Shown here in pieces: positions 1 through 5,790 of a stretch of 5,925 nt of DNA. The stretch comes from Candidatus Sulfotelmatobacter sp. GTDB taxonomy: Bacteria > Acidobacteriota > Terriglobia > Terriglobales > Acidobacteriaceae. Position numbers and translations under genes: made by a program. Where the stretch lies: NCBI GenBank assembly GCA_030040725.1, contig JASHTD010000588.1, positions 1-5,925 of the forward strand, read 5' to 3'. Position 1 is the first letter of the stretch. Each line of letters opens with the position of its first letter. The notes beneath the pieces are model-generated. The model made no database searches, had not been told where the DNA came from, and worked only from the letters and a program-made list of their open reading frames with translations.

Positions 1-1694
1 GCAGTGAACCCGATGGCTGTGGCATTGCTCCATGTACCGGTCGAGGCCATAGCGTTAGAACCCAGGAAAGTATTGTTGGATCCAGTCATGGCGCTGTTAT
101 CGGCGGTGATACCTGCAGTGGCACCAACTGCCGTGTTGGAGCTCCCCGTGGTGTTCTGTAGCAGGGAACTGTAGCCGACAGCGACATTGTTTTGTCCCGT
201 CGAGTTGGAGTCGAGCGCGAATTTCCCAACCGCTGTATCGAAACTACCGGTCGAAAAGGGGTTTCCGGCGAAGCCTAGGAATGCGCTTCCGCCGCTGTTG
301 CTGCCGTTGCCGGAACTGTACGGTATGCCAAAGGCAAAAGCGCTGCCGCCGAGGTTGATCGCGCCGGTTCCCGACAAATCGAGATTCCCAGTACTCAAGG
401 CCAAGTCTCCCGTGCTGACTGTTTGCGTGCCAGCAAACGTGTTTGCGCCCAGCGTGGCGTACGTGCCTGCCGGTGCGAAAGCACTCGAAGGGAGTCCGTT
501 GAGCGTGGCTGCATTCACGTTCGTTAGTCCCGAGCCGCTGCCGGTGAAACCGCTCGCCGTGATGCTGCCGCTGAAGGTGTTGCTCGCCGCGCCAAGCTCC
601 GGCACTACTGTCGGATCGATCTGCAGAGTGCCGCTGCTCGTGATCGGACCTCCGGTCAGTCCGGAGCTGGTTGCCACGCTGGTCACTGTGCCGCTGCCTG
701 TGCCCGGAAAGGTTTGTCCGGCGACAAACGTGATCTGCCCGTTCGCGGCGATATGCAGCCCGGTTTCGGCGGGCTTCGCTGTGCCTTGCCCAAAGAGCAA
801 ATTCAGCGTTCCGCTCGGGGTGCTGGTGTCGTTGTTCGCAGGTTCGGCCAGCCATTCGAATGTCTGATTCACTGCCGCGCTCGTGCTGCTGTTGTAGGCC
901 GACGCCACATGCGTGATGGGCTCAGAATTCTTGCCTGCTGCGGCTGTAGCCGCGCCAGTCGCCGGCAACGAGAGCATTCCCAGAACCGTCGTCGTGCCCC
1001 GCAGATTTGCCGTACCCTTCACATCGAGTGTGGCGGCGGGCGTGGCGTTGTTGATCCCGACTTTGGCTGTGCTGCCCGAGCCTGACTGAAACAGCACCGA
1101 GCTGATGATGTCCGAAGTCGTATCCCATAGCGGGATGTAGCCGACCGTGCCCGAACCGGTGATGGCTCCGTTGGGCGAGAGAGAGGAACCCCCCGCTGTG
1201 CTGGCGTCACTGCTCGCAACTGCCGTCGAGCCGGGTGCTGCCATGACAAAAGCGGAGGGCGGCAACCCCCCGATCGTAGCCGCGTCCCCCGCCTTCATTG
1301 CGTACGGCACACTCACCAGAAATACGCGCGGCTGCTCGGGCTGGCCCGAGATCTTCACACCGAGCCACTGTGCCTGGCCGCTGGTGAACAGGTTCGCCGG
1401 CAATCCATTCGTCTGCGTCAAGCCCAGGTACACCGAGTACTGACCGGCGCTGCCCAGTTGCACGTTCTGGGTCTCGGTCCACAGCGCCTGTCCGCCAACT
1501 GCGCTGTTATATAAAGAGAAAGAGATGGAAACGGAGCCGGTCATCGGGGTTCCGCCCTCGTCGGTGGCGACGTTGGAGAACTGAATGATCGGAGGCACCG
1601 AAACCGTAGCCGAAGAGGTGGCACCATTCTGCCCTAGACCCGGCAGACTCAGGCAAAAACAAACGACCCACACCCACCCCAGACGAAGTTTCAT
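1..1694 (-). CDS. Secreted Gly/Ser/Thr/Asn-rich repeat protein, adhesin-like (C-terminus beyond the left edge)
   Basis: An uninterrupted minus-strand frame runs from ATG (1694-1692) to the left edge: 564 codons, no stop, C-terminus missing. It starts MKLRLGWVWVVCFCLSLPG, a typical Sec signal peptide with cleavage likely near G21/Q22. Residues about 25-135 look like a compact beta domain (SVPPIIQFSNVATDEGG, then VFLVSVPYAMKAGDAATI). From about 150 the chain is low in charge and rich in Gly, Ser, Thr, Asn and Ala, with GTVTSVATSSGLTGG near 333-347 and GLTNVNAATLNGLPSSAF near 389-406. The visible end has NTAVG-type repeats (residues 486-564). Such repeats are known from trimeric beta-prism/YadA-head-like surface proteins, and acidobacterial versions sometimes end in an intramolecular chaperone domain; neither the anchor nor any such domain is visible here. 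The start is supported by GAGGTG five bases upstream and by the signal peptide. The product is probably exported and surface-exposed; its ligand is unknown. Confidence 0.88.
   Translation of the reverse strand, partial: MKLRLGWVWVVCFCLSLPGLGQNGATSSATVSVPPIIQFSNVATDEGGTPMTGSVSISFSLYNSAVGGQALWTETQNVQLGSAGQYSVYLGLTQTNGLPANLFTSGQAQWLGVKISGQPEQPRVFLVSVPYAMKAGDAATIGGLPPSAFVMAAPGSTAVASSDASTAGGSSLSPNGAITGSGTVGYIPLWDTTSDIISSVLFQSGSGSTAKVGINNATPAATLDVKGTANLRGTTTVLGMLSLPATGAATAAAGKNSEPITHVASAYNSSTSAAVNQTFEWLAEPANNDTSTPSGTLNLLFGQGTAKPAETGLHIAANGQITFVAGQTFPGTGSGTVTSVATSSGLTGGPITSSGTLQIDPTVVPELGAASNTFSGSITASGFTGSGSGLTNVNAATLNGLPSSAFAPAGTYATLGANTFAGTQTVSTGDLALSTGNLDLSGTGAINLGGSAFAFGIPYSSGNGSNSGGSAFLGFAGNPFSTGSFDTAVGKFALDSNSTGQNNVAVGYSSLLQNTTGSSNTAVGATAGITADNSAMTGSNNTFLGSNAMASTGTWSNATAIGFT
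3..239 (-). repeat. 17-residue NxAVG-type protein repeats inside the surface protein
   Basis: At residues 486-564 of the minus-strand protein the motifs DTAVG, NNVAVG, NTAVG, NNTFLG and NATAIG recur. Their final glycines fall at residues 490, 507, 524, 545 and 562, a spacing of 17, 17, 21 and 17. The linkers are similar (for example SNSTGQ and QNTTGSS). This resembles the beta-roll head repeats of trimeric autotransporter-like and phage-fibre-like proteins, and the array probably continues beyond the left edge. The repeat is seen at protein level; the DNA copies are diverged. Confidence 0.8.
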
Positions 1695-1699
1695 CGACG

Positions 1700-1705
1700 C
1701 ACCTC
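1700..1705 (-). promoter_or_regulatory. Ribosome binding site of the surface protein gene
   Basis: On the minus strand GAGGTG lies five bases upstream of the ATG at 1694-1692. It is a good Shine-Dalgarno match and fixes the start directly in front of the signal peptide. Confidence 0.75.
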
Positions 1706-1722
1706 GGATGCGACTGTTTGAA

Positions 1723-1738
1723 CCGGCTACAGGGCCGG
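1723..1738 (-). repeat. Short GC-rich inverted repeat in the leader of the surface protein gene
   Basis: CCGGC at 1723-1727 and GCCGG at 1734-1738 form a 5-bp GC-only stem with a six-base loop, about 30 bases upstream of the minus-strand ATG. It could form a small hairpin in the 5' leader, but a stem this short arises often by chance in GC-rich DNA. Confidence 0.3.
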
Positions 1739-1744
1739 CATGGT

Positions 1745-1750
1745 TGTCAA
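1745..1750 (-). promoter_or_regulatory. Possible -35 box (TTGACA) for the surface protein gene
   Basis: The minus strand reads a perfect TTGACA about 50 bases upstream of the ATG. No good TATAAT-like hexamer lies 16-18 bases downstream (the region reads CTGTAGCCGG). The box may therefore belong to a promoter used by an alternative or activator-dependent holoenzyme, or be chance. Confidence 0.3.
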
Positions 1751-1761
1751 CGGCCCACCAG

Positions 1762-1798
1762 ATTTGTCCAAATCGGTCTGTCCAAACCAGGTTTGACC
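1762..1798. promoter_or_regulatory. Clustered TTTGTCC-like dyads, candidate operator
   Basis: ATTTG TC CAAAT (1762-1773) and CAAACC A GGTTTG (1783-1795) are two dyads. They share the direct repeat TGTCCAAA at 1765-1772 and 1779-1786, 14 bp apart, and TTTGACC follows at 1792-1798. Several related half-sites in under 40 bp, just upstream of the TTGACA box, suggest binding of a dimeric regulator. The regulator is unknown and none is encoded in the window. Confidence 0.4.
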
Positions 1799-1829
1799 GC
1801 AATGGCAGAGTGATGTAAAGTTTCTGCGC

Positions 1830-1851
1830 GTTGGCGATGCTAGTCGCCAAC
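1830..1851. repeat. Perfect 8-bp inverted repeat with six-base loop
   Basis: GTTGGCGA (1830-1837) and its exact reverse complement TCGCCAAC (1844-1851) flank the loop TGCTAG. No T-run follows on either strand, and both neighbouring genes are transcribed away from it, so it is not an intrinsic terminator. A regulator-binding dyad near the middle of the divergent region is the more likely reading. Confidence 0.5.
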
Positions 1852-1854
1852 CTG

Positions 1855-1860
1855 GGAACC
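1855..1860 (+). promoter_or_regulatory. GGAACC box, possible ECF-type -35 element
   Basis: GGAACC matches the GGAAC-type -35 core common to many ECF sigma promoters and points toward the sigma-kinase operon. The region 16 bases downstream (CTAGCTTCG) holds no clear ECF -10 element. If real, it would suggest autoregulation with a leader of roughly 170 bases. Confidence 0.22.
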
Positions 1861-1956
1861 CGTTACCATCAGCACCTAGCTTCGCGGTTTCATACGTGCT
1901 CTGCTGAGAACGACCGCTATTTAATAAGGCGCGAAAAAGCGGCAAAAATAGCAACG

Positions 1957-1984
1957 CCGGAAACAAAAAAGTTCGACCGGAAAC
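1957..1984. repeat. Direct repeat CCGGAAAC, two copies 20 bp apart
   Basis: CCGGAAAC occurs at 1957-1964 and again at 1977-1984, exactly 20 bp start to start, with an A-rich spacer. Two helical turns would place both copies on one DNA face, as for tandem activator or sigma-related sites. The copies lie 76-103 bp upstream of the sigma factor start. Confidence 0.4.
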
Positions 1985-2050
1985 TTGCCCTGCCCCTTCC
2001 CCCGCAGCGGCATTGATTGAACCTGTCTGTGTGCATCGACTTAAACGACT

Positions 2051-2054
2051 GAGG
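2051..2054 (+). promoter_or_regulatory. Ribosome binding site of the sigma factor gene
   Basis: GAGG lies five bases before the ATG at 2060, with TAGG directly adjoining the start. This supports 2060 as the sigma factor start. Confidence 0.65.
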
Positions 2055-2059
2055 TTAGG

Positions 2060-2632
2060 ATGGTTTTGCCTGCCAGCCACGAGGTCACGCAGCTGCTGAA
2101 GGCCTGGACGGCCGGAGATGAGGCGGCGCTTGGCAAGCTCACGCCCCTGGTGTATGAGCAACTGCATGAGGCTGCGCGCCGCTGCATGGCTGGAGAACGG
2201 CCGGGCCACACCTTGCAAACCACCGCACTGGTCAACGAGGTCTATTTGCGGCTGGTGGACTGCGGGGAGATGAACTGGCAGGATCGTGCGCATTTCTTTG
2301 CAGTGTCGGCGCAGCTGATGCGGCGCATCCTCATCGACTTTGCCCGGTCGCGCGACTACCAGAAACGGGGCGGCGGAGCGATTCAGGTGTCGCTGAACGA
2401 AGCACCCTCAATTTCGAGCCAGCCGGACGCGAATATCGTGGCACTGGATTCGGCATTGAAATCGCTGGCGACGGTGGATGAGAGAAAAAGTAAAGTGGTC
2501 GAGCTGCGATTTTTCGGCGGCTTGAGCATTGAAGAAACGTCAGAAGTGTTGCGCGTCTCGGTGGAAACCGTAGTGCGCGATTGGAGACTGGCAAAAGCCT
2601 GGCTGTTGCGGGAGTTGAGCGAAGGGACTTAA
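2060..2632 (+). CDS. ECF-like RNA polymerase sigma factor (Sigma70_ECF / TIGR02999 type)
   Basis: This 190-aa protein should direct RNA polymerase core to a specific promoter set. Residues about 8-105 form region 2 (LLKAWTAGDEAALGKLTPLV, then TTALVNEVYLRLVD and LMRRILIDFARSRDYQKRGG). Residues about 132-186 form region 4 with a helix-turn-helix (VVELRFFGGLSIEETSEVL, then VETVVRDWRLAKAWLLREL). The VRDWRLAKAWL ending is characteristic of the TIGR02999 group, which is common in Acidobacteriota and Planctomycetes and often sits beside Ser/Thr kinases. Length is normal for the group. The acidic DAED-type motif of region 2.2 is replaced by Q53-T54-T55-A56, which suggests activation by phosphorylation. 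The kinase gene begins two bases after the TAA, and no anti-sigma factor is visible. Confidence 0.95.
   Translation: MVLPASHEVTQLLKAWTAGDEAALGKLTPLVYEQLHEAARRCMAGERPGHTLQTTALVNEVYLRLVDCGEMNWQDRAHFFAVSAQLMRRILIDFARSRDYQKRGGGAIQVSLNEAPSISSQPDANIVALDSALKSLATVDERKSKVVELRFFGGLSIEETSEVLRVSVETVVRDWRLAKAWLLRELSEGT
2621..2627 (+). promoter_or_regulatory. Ribosome binding site deciding the kinase start
   Basis: GAAGGGA lies inside the last codons of the sigma factor gene, seven bases before the GTG at 2635. It favours that GTG over the TTG at 2581 and implies translational coupling. Confidence 0.6.
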
Positions 2633-2634
2633 CG

Positions 2635-5600
2635 GTGGAGAAGGAACGCTGGTCACGGCTGGAAAAGCTCTACCACCAGGCTCTGGAACTGGAGGAAGTT
2701 CGTCGGGCGGAGTTTCTGGAGCGGGCTTGCGGAGAGGACGCGGCCCTGCTGCGAGAACTGGAGTCGCTGCTCGCGCAGGAGAAAGGGGCCGAGCGCTTCA
2801 TGGAGTCTCCCGCGGTCGAAGTGCTGGGCCAGTACATCGCGAATGAAACGGGCGCAGATGAAAATGTGCAAGTTGGCGCCCGGGTTTCTCATTACCAGGT
2901 CATCGAGAAGCTGGGCGGCGGCGGCATGGGAGTTGTGTACAAGGCTGAGGACACGCGCCTGCACCGCTTTGTGGCCCTGAAGTTCCTGCCGGAGAATCTC
3001 GCCCGTGACCCACAGTGGCTTGCCCGCTTCCAGCGCGAAGCGCAGTCGGCTTCCGCTCTTAACCACCCCAACATCTGCACGATTTACGACATCGGCGAGC
3101 ATGAGGGCAGCGCGTTCATCGCCATGGAGTTTCTCGCCGGCGAGACTCTCAAACATCGGATCAGCGAATCTCCTCTCGAGACCAGGGAGGTACTTGATCT
3201 CGGAACACAAATCGCCGAGGCGCTGGAAGCGGCTCATGCCAACGGCATCGTTCATCGCGATGTGAAACCGGCGAACATTTTTGTTTCTCCGCGAGGCCAT
3301 GCGAAACTGCTCGATTTTGGAGTTGCCAAATTGGCTCGCGAGGCCGAAGGAGTGAGCGAGAAGTCTGCCGGACTCAACCAGCAGGAGGTTTCCGAGCTGA
3401 CGCAGACGGGAGTTGCAGTTGGCACGGCGGCGTATATGTCGCCGGAGCAGATTCGCGGAGAAGAACTCGATCAACGCACCGATCTGTTCAGTTTTGGCGT
3501 CGTGCTCTATGAGATGGCGAGTGGCATCCGGCCGTTTAACGGCAGCACGTTCGGAGCAGTCGCGGCGACTATTCTGCATGACACTCCGCCCTCACTTCTG
3601 AAAGTGAACCGGAAGCTTTCGCCGAAGCTGGCAGCCATTATCGCGAAAGCTCTGGAGAAAAAACGCGAACAGCGCTATCAGCATGCCGCCGAGATAGCGG
3701 CTGACCTCAGGCGGTTGACAGGCGAGATTGAGAGCAGACAGGCAAGTTTAAAGGTGCTGCCCGCCCTCTGGGGCCGTGCGCTGTTGAATACGAGAACCGC
3801 GATTCTCGTTCTGCTGGTAATCGCGGCACTCGCAGGAGCAGCCACTTTTTATCGCGCTCATCGCGCCAAAATCTCATTGACTGAGCGCGACACCGTGGTG
3901 CTCGCCGATTTCAACAATCAGACCGCAGATGCCGTATTCGACGACACCCTCAAGACCGCCCTGAATATTGCGCTGAATCAGTCACCGTTTTTGAATGTGC
4001 TTTCTGAGAACAAAGTAGCGGCGACTTTGAGGCTGATGTCGCGTCCGGCTGATACAAAGCTGACGACCAACATTGCCCGCGAGATTTGTGCGCGGGCGGG
4101 CGGTAAGGCTTATGTCGCGGGGTCGATTGCCAGGCTGAGGAGCCAATACGTGCTGGAATTGGATGCGGTGAATTGCCAGAGCGGCGATTTGCTGGCACAG
4201 GAGAAGGTCACGGCAGATGGCAAGGAAACAGTGTTGGAGCTGCTGGGCGAGGCGGCATCCAGGCTCCGCGGTGAGTTGGGCGAATCGTTAGCAACGGTGC
4301 AGAAGTTTGATGTCCCGCTTGTGCTGGCGACGACTTCCTCGCTGGAAGCGCTGAAGGCGTTCAGTCTTGGCGAAAAGGCTTTTCACGAGAGAGGCGCTGC
4401 CGCGGCGCTGCCTTACCATCAACATGCCATCGAACTTGATCCGAACTTTGCCACGGCTTATAACGCAATTAGTGGCGACTACAACATGCTGAGCCAAATG
4501 GCGCGAGCAAATGAGTATCTCTCGAAAGCGTTCCAATTGCGGGAGCATGCCAGCGAACGCGAAAGTCTTTCAATCGCTGGCCGCTACTACTCCTATTTCA
4601 CTGGTGAACTCGACAAGGCAGCGCAGGCGTTCAAACAGACGGTAGAAAACTACCCCCGAGATGCGGGGCCCTACGCCAGCCTCAGTATTGTTTACGATGA
4701 GCAGGGACAATACGACAAGGCTGCGGAAACTATACGCCGCTCCATTCCGATGGTGCCGGACGTCGTTGGTTTTTATGACGACCTCGTCAACGACAATGTT
4801 GCCGTACAGCGCTTCGATGATGCACAACAGATCATTCAGCAGGCGCGCGCGCGAAAACTGGATGACGCCGTGATGCATAATGCGCTGTACGCCATGGCCT
4901 TCCTCTCCGGTGAAAATGACGGGATGCTCAAAGAGCAGCGATGGCTCGAAGCACATCCGCCATTTGAAAACTGGGCCTTCGCTCTCGCGTCAGACACTGC
5001 CGCGTATGACGGCCATCTTGCCGCTGCGCGAAAACTCTCAAAACAGGCGGTGGACTCCGCGGTTAAAGCCGACAGCAGAGAAAGCGCTGCGGTATTCCGA
5101 GCGATTGCAGCGCAGCGCGAAGCCGCTTTCGGCAACACCGTTGAGGCTCGCAAGCAAGCCGCCGAGGCTTTGAGAATTGATCCTTCCAGTAATGGCGTGG
5201 AGAGCGAGGCTGCACTTGCATTTGCGATGGCGGGCGATGCCGACCGGGCCGAGTCGATGGCAAGGGACCTGGCGGAACGCTTTCCCCTGAATCAGCAAAT
5301 GCAGTCGATTTGGCTGACGTCTATCGGATTTCAATCAGCACTCAATAGAAAAAATTCTGGGTCAGCGTTAATATCTGCGCTGCCCGCGTCAACCACAGAG
5401 TTTGGTCAAATCGGCTTCGTTCTCAATCTGTCATGTCTTTATCCGATTTATTTTCGCGGTGAAACGTATTTGGCCGCAGGGGATGGTCGTAACGCGGCGG
5501 CAGAATTCCGGAAAATCCTCGACCACAGCGGCATTGTCTGGAACTGCTGGACGGGAGCATTGGCGCGTTTGGGCTTGGCCCGTGCAAACGCACTTCAAGT

Positions 5601-5745
5601 CAAAACTTCTCAGGGGGCTGATGCGGACGCTGCCCGCGTGCGCGCCCTCGCCGCTTACAAAGACTTCCTTACCCTCTGGAAAGACGCCGACACCGATATC
5701 CCTATCCTGAAGCAAGCTAAGACCGAATATGCGAAGTTGCAGTAG
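2635..5745 (+). CDS. Transmembrane Ser/Thr protein kinase with TPR-rich sensor half
   Basis: This 1036-aa protein starts at GTG 2635, giving MEKERWSRLEKLYHQALELE, the usual N-terminus of such kinases; a TTG at 2581 would add 18 residues overlapping the sigma gene. Residues 1-60 are a helical segment. The PknB-type kinase domain spans about 87-365: glycine loop GGGGMG (94-99), lysine K116 in VALKF, catalytic D209 in HRDVKPAN, DFG at 227-229, activation-loop T256 and T258, MSPEQ (268-272) and D283 in DLFSFG. All key residues are present, so it should be active. One membrane helix lies at about 389-406. The C-terminal half begins DTVVLADFNNQTADAVFDD and carries TPR-like repeats near 590-625, 651-684, 680-713, 837-885 and 939-965. 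It ends in the family-typical DIPILKQAKTEYAKLQ, so the gene is complete. The kinase domain should be cytoplasmic and the TPR half outside, though positive charges on both flanks leave topology uncertain. The sigma factor is the likely substrate. Confidence 0.95.
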   Translation: MEKERWSRLEKLYHQALELEEVRRAEFLERACGEDAALLRELESLLAQEKGAERFMESPAVEVLGQYIANETGADENVQVGARVSHYQVIEKLGGGGMGVVYKAEDTRLHRFVALKFLPENLARDPQWLARFQREAQSASALNHPNICTIYDIGEHEGSAFIAMEFLAGETLKHRISESPLETREVLDLGTQIAEALEAAHANGIVHRDVKPANIFVSPRGHAKLLDFGVAKLAREAEGVSEKSAGLNQQEVSELTQTGVAVGTAAYMSPEQIRGEELDQRTDLFSFGVVLYEMASGIRPFNGSTFGAVAATILHDTPPSLLKVNRKLSPKLAAIIAKALEKKREQRYQHAAEIAADLRRLTGEIESRQASLKVLPALWGRALLNTRTAILVLLVIAALAGAATFYRAHRAKISLTERDTVVLADFNNQTADAVFDDTLKTALNIALNQSPFLNVLSENKVAATLRLMSRPADTKLTTNIAREICARAGGKAYVAGSIARLRSQYVLELDAVNCQSGDLLAQEKVTADGKETVLELLGEAASRLRGELGESLATVQKFDVPLVLATTSSLEALKAFSLGEKAFHERGAAAALPYHQHAIELDPNFATAYNAISGDYNMLSQMARANEYLSKAFQLREHASERESLSIAGRYYSYFTGELDKAAQAFKQTVENYPRDAGPYASLSIVYDEQGQYDKAAETIRRSIPMVPDVVGFYDDLVNDNVAVQRFDDAQQIIQQARARKLDDAVMHNALYAMAFLSGENDGMLKEQRWLEAHPPFENWAFALASDTAAYDGHLAAARKLSKQAVDSAVKADSRESAAVFRAIAAQREAAFGNTVEARKQAAEALRIDPSSNGVESEAALAFAMAGDADRAESMARDLAERFPLNQQMQSIWLTSIGFQSALNRKNSGSALISALPASTTEFGQIGFVLNLSCLYPIYFRGETYLAAGDGRNAAAEFRKILDHSGIVWNCWTGALARLGLARANALQVKTSQGADADAARVRALAAYKDFLTLWKDADTDIPILKQAKTEYAKLQ
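3799..3852 (+). other. Transmembrane helix separating the kinase domain from the TPR half
   Basis: Residues 389-406 (AILVLLVIAALAGAATFY) are an uninterrupted hydrophobic stretch of membrane-spanning length. It is followed by RAHRAK and preceded by WGRALLNTR. It is the only clear membrane segment, so the kinase domain and TPR half should lie on opposite sides of the membrane. Confidence 0.85.
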
Positions 5746-5790
5746 GTCGGCAAAGCTCCACCTTTTGTGCAAGCCTACTTCCACGTTTCC

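Larger units (their letters stand above)
1695..2059. other. Divergent intergenic region between the surface protein and sigma factor genes
   Basis: This 365-bp stretch separates two divergent starts. I see no convincing gene in it: a 61-codon plus-strand frame at 1831-2016 has no family resemblance and no good ribosome binding site. It contains a TTGACA box facing the surface protein, a cluster of TTTGTCC-like dyads (1762-1798), a perfect 8-bp hairpin (1830-1851), a GGAACC box (1855-1860), an A-rich segment (about 1934-1970), and two CCGGAAAC direct repeats (1957-1984). It presumably carries the promoters and operators for both directions. Confidence 0.7.

Noticed and set aside
187..867. Long plus-strand open frame (226 codons), Pro/Val/Ala-rich
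   Set aside because: It is the antisense of the Gly/Ser/Thr-rich surface protein. The minus-strand frame has a signal peptide, a ribosome binding site and recognisable repeats; this one has none.
1920..1925. TTTAAT as a housekeeping -10 box for the sigma-kinase operon
   Set aside because: The hexamer is fair, but there is no TTGACA-like element 16-18 bases upstream (the position reads TGCTCT).
1831..2016. 61-codon plus-strand open frame in the intergenic region
   Set aside because: No good ribosome binding site, it overlaps the hairpin at 1830-1851, and its composition is unlike a real protein.
2017..2046. TTGAAC with TTAAAC 18 bases downstream as a promoter for the sigma factor
   Set aside because: Both hexamers are weak, and transcription would begin almost at the start codon, removing the GAGG ribosome binding site.
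1727..2293. 188-codon minus-strand frame across the intergenic region and the sigma factor start
   Set aside because: It is antisense to the sigma factor and shows no family motif.
2653..3579. 308-codon minus-strand open frame opposite the kinase domain
   Set aside because: It lies wholly antisense to the conserved kinase motifs and its translation resembles no family. It is a by-product of GC-rich codon use.
5746..5770. Possible intrinsic terminator after the kinase (GCAAAG … CTTTTGTGC)
   Set aside because: The pairing is short and interrupted and no T-run follows.
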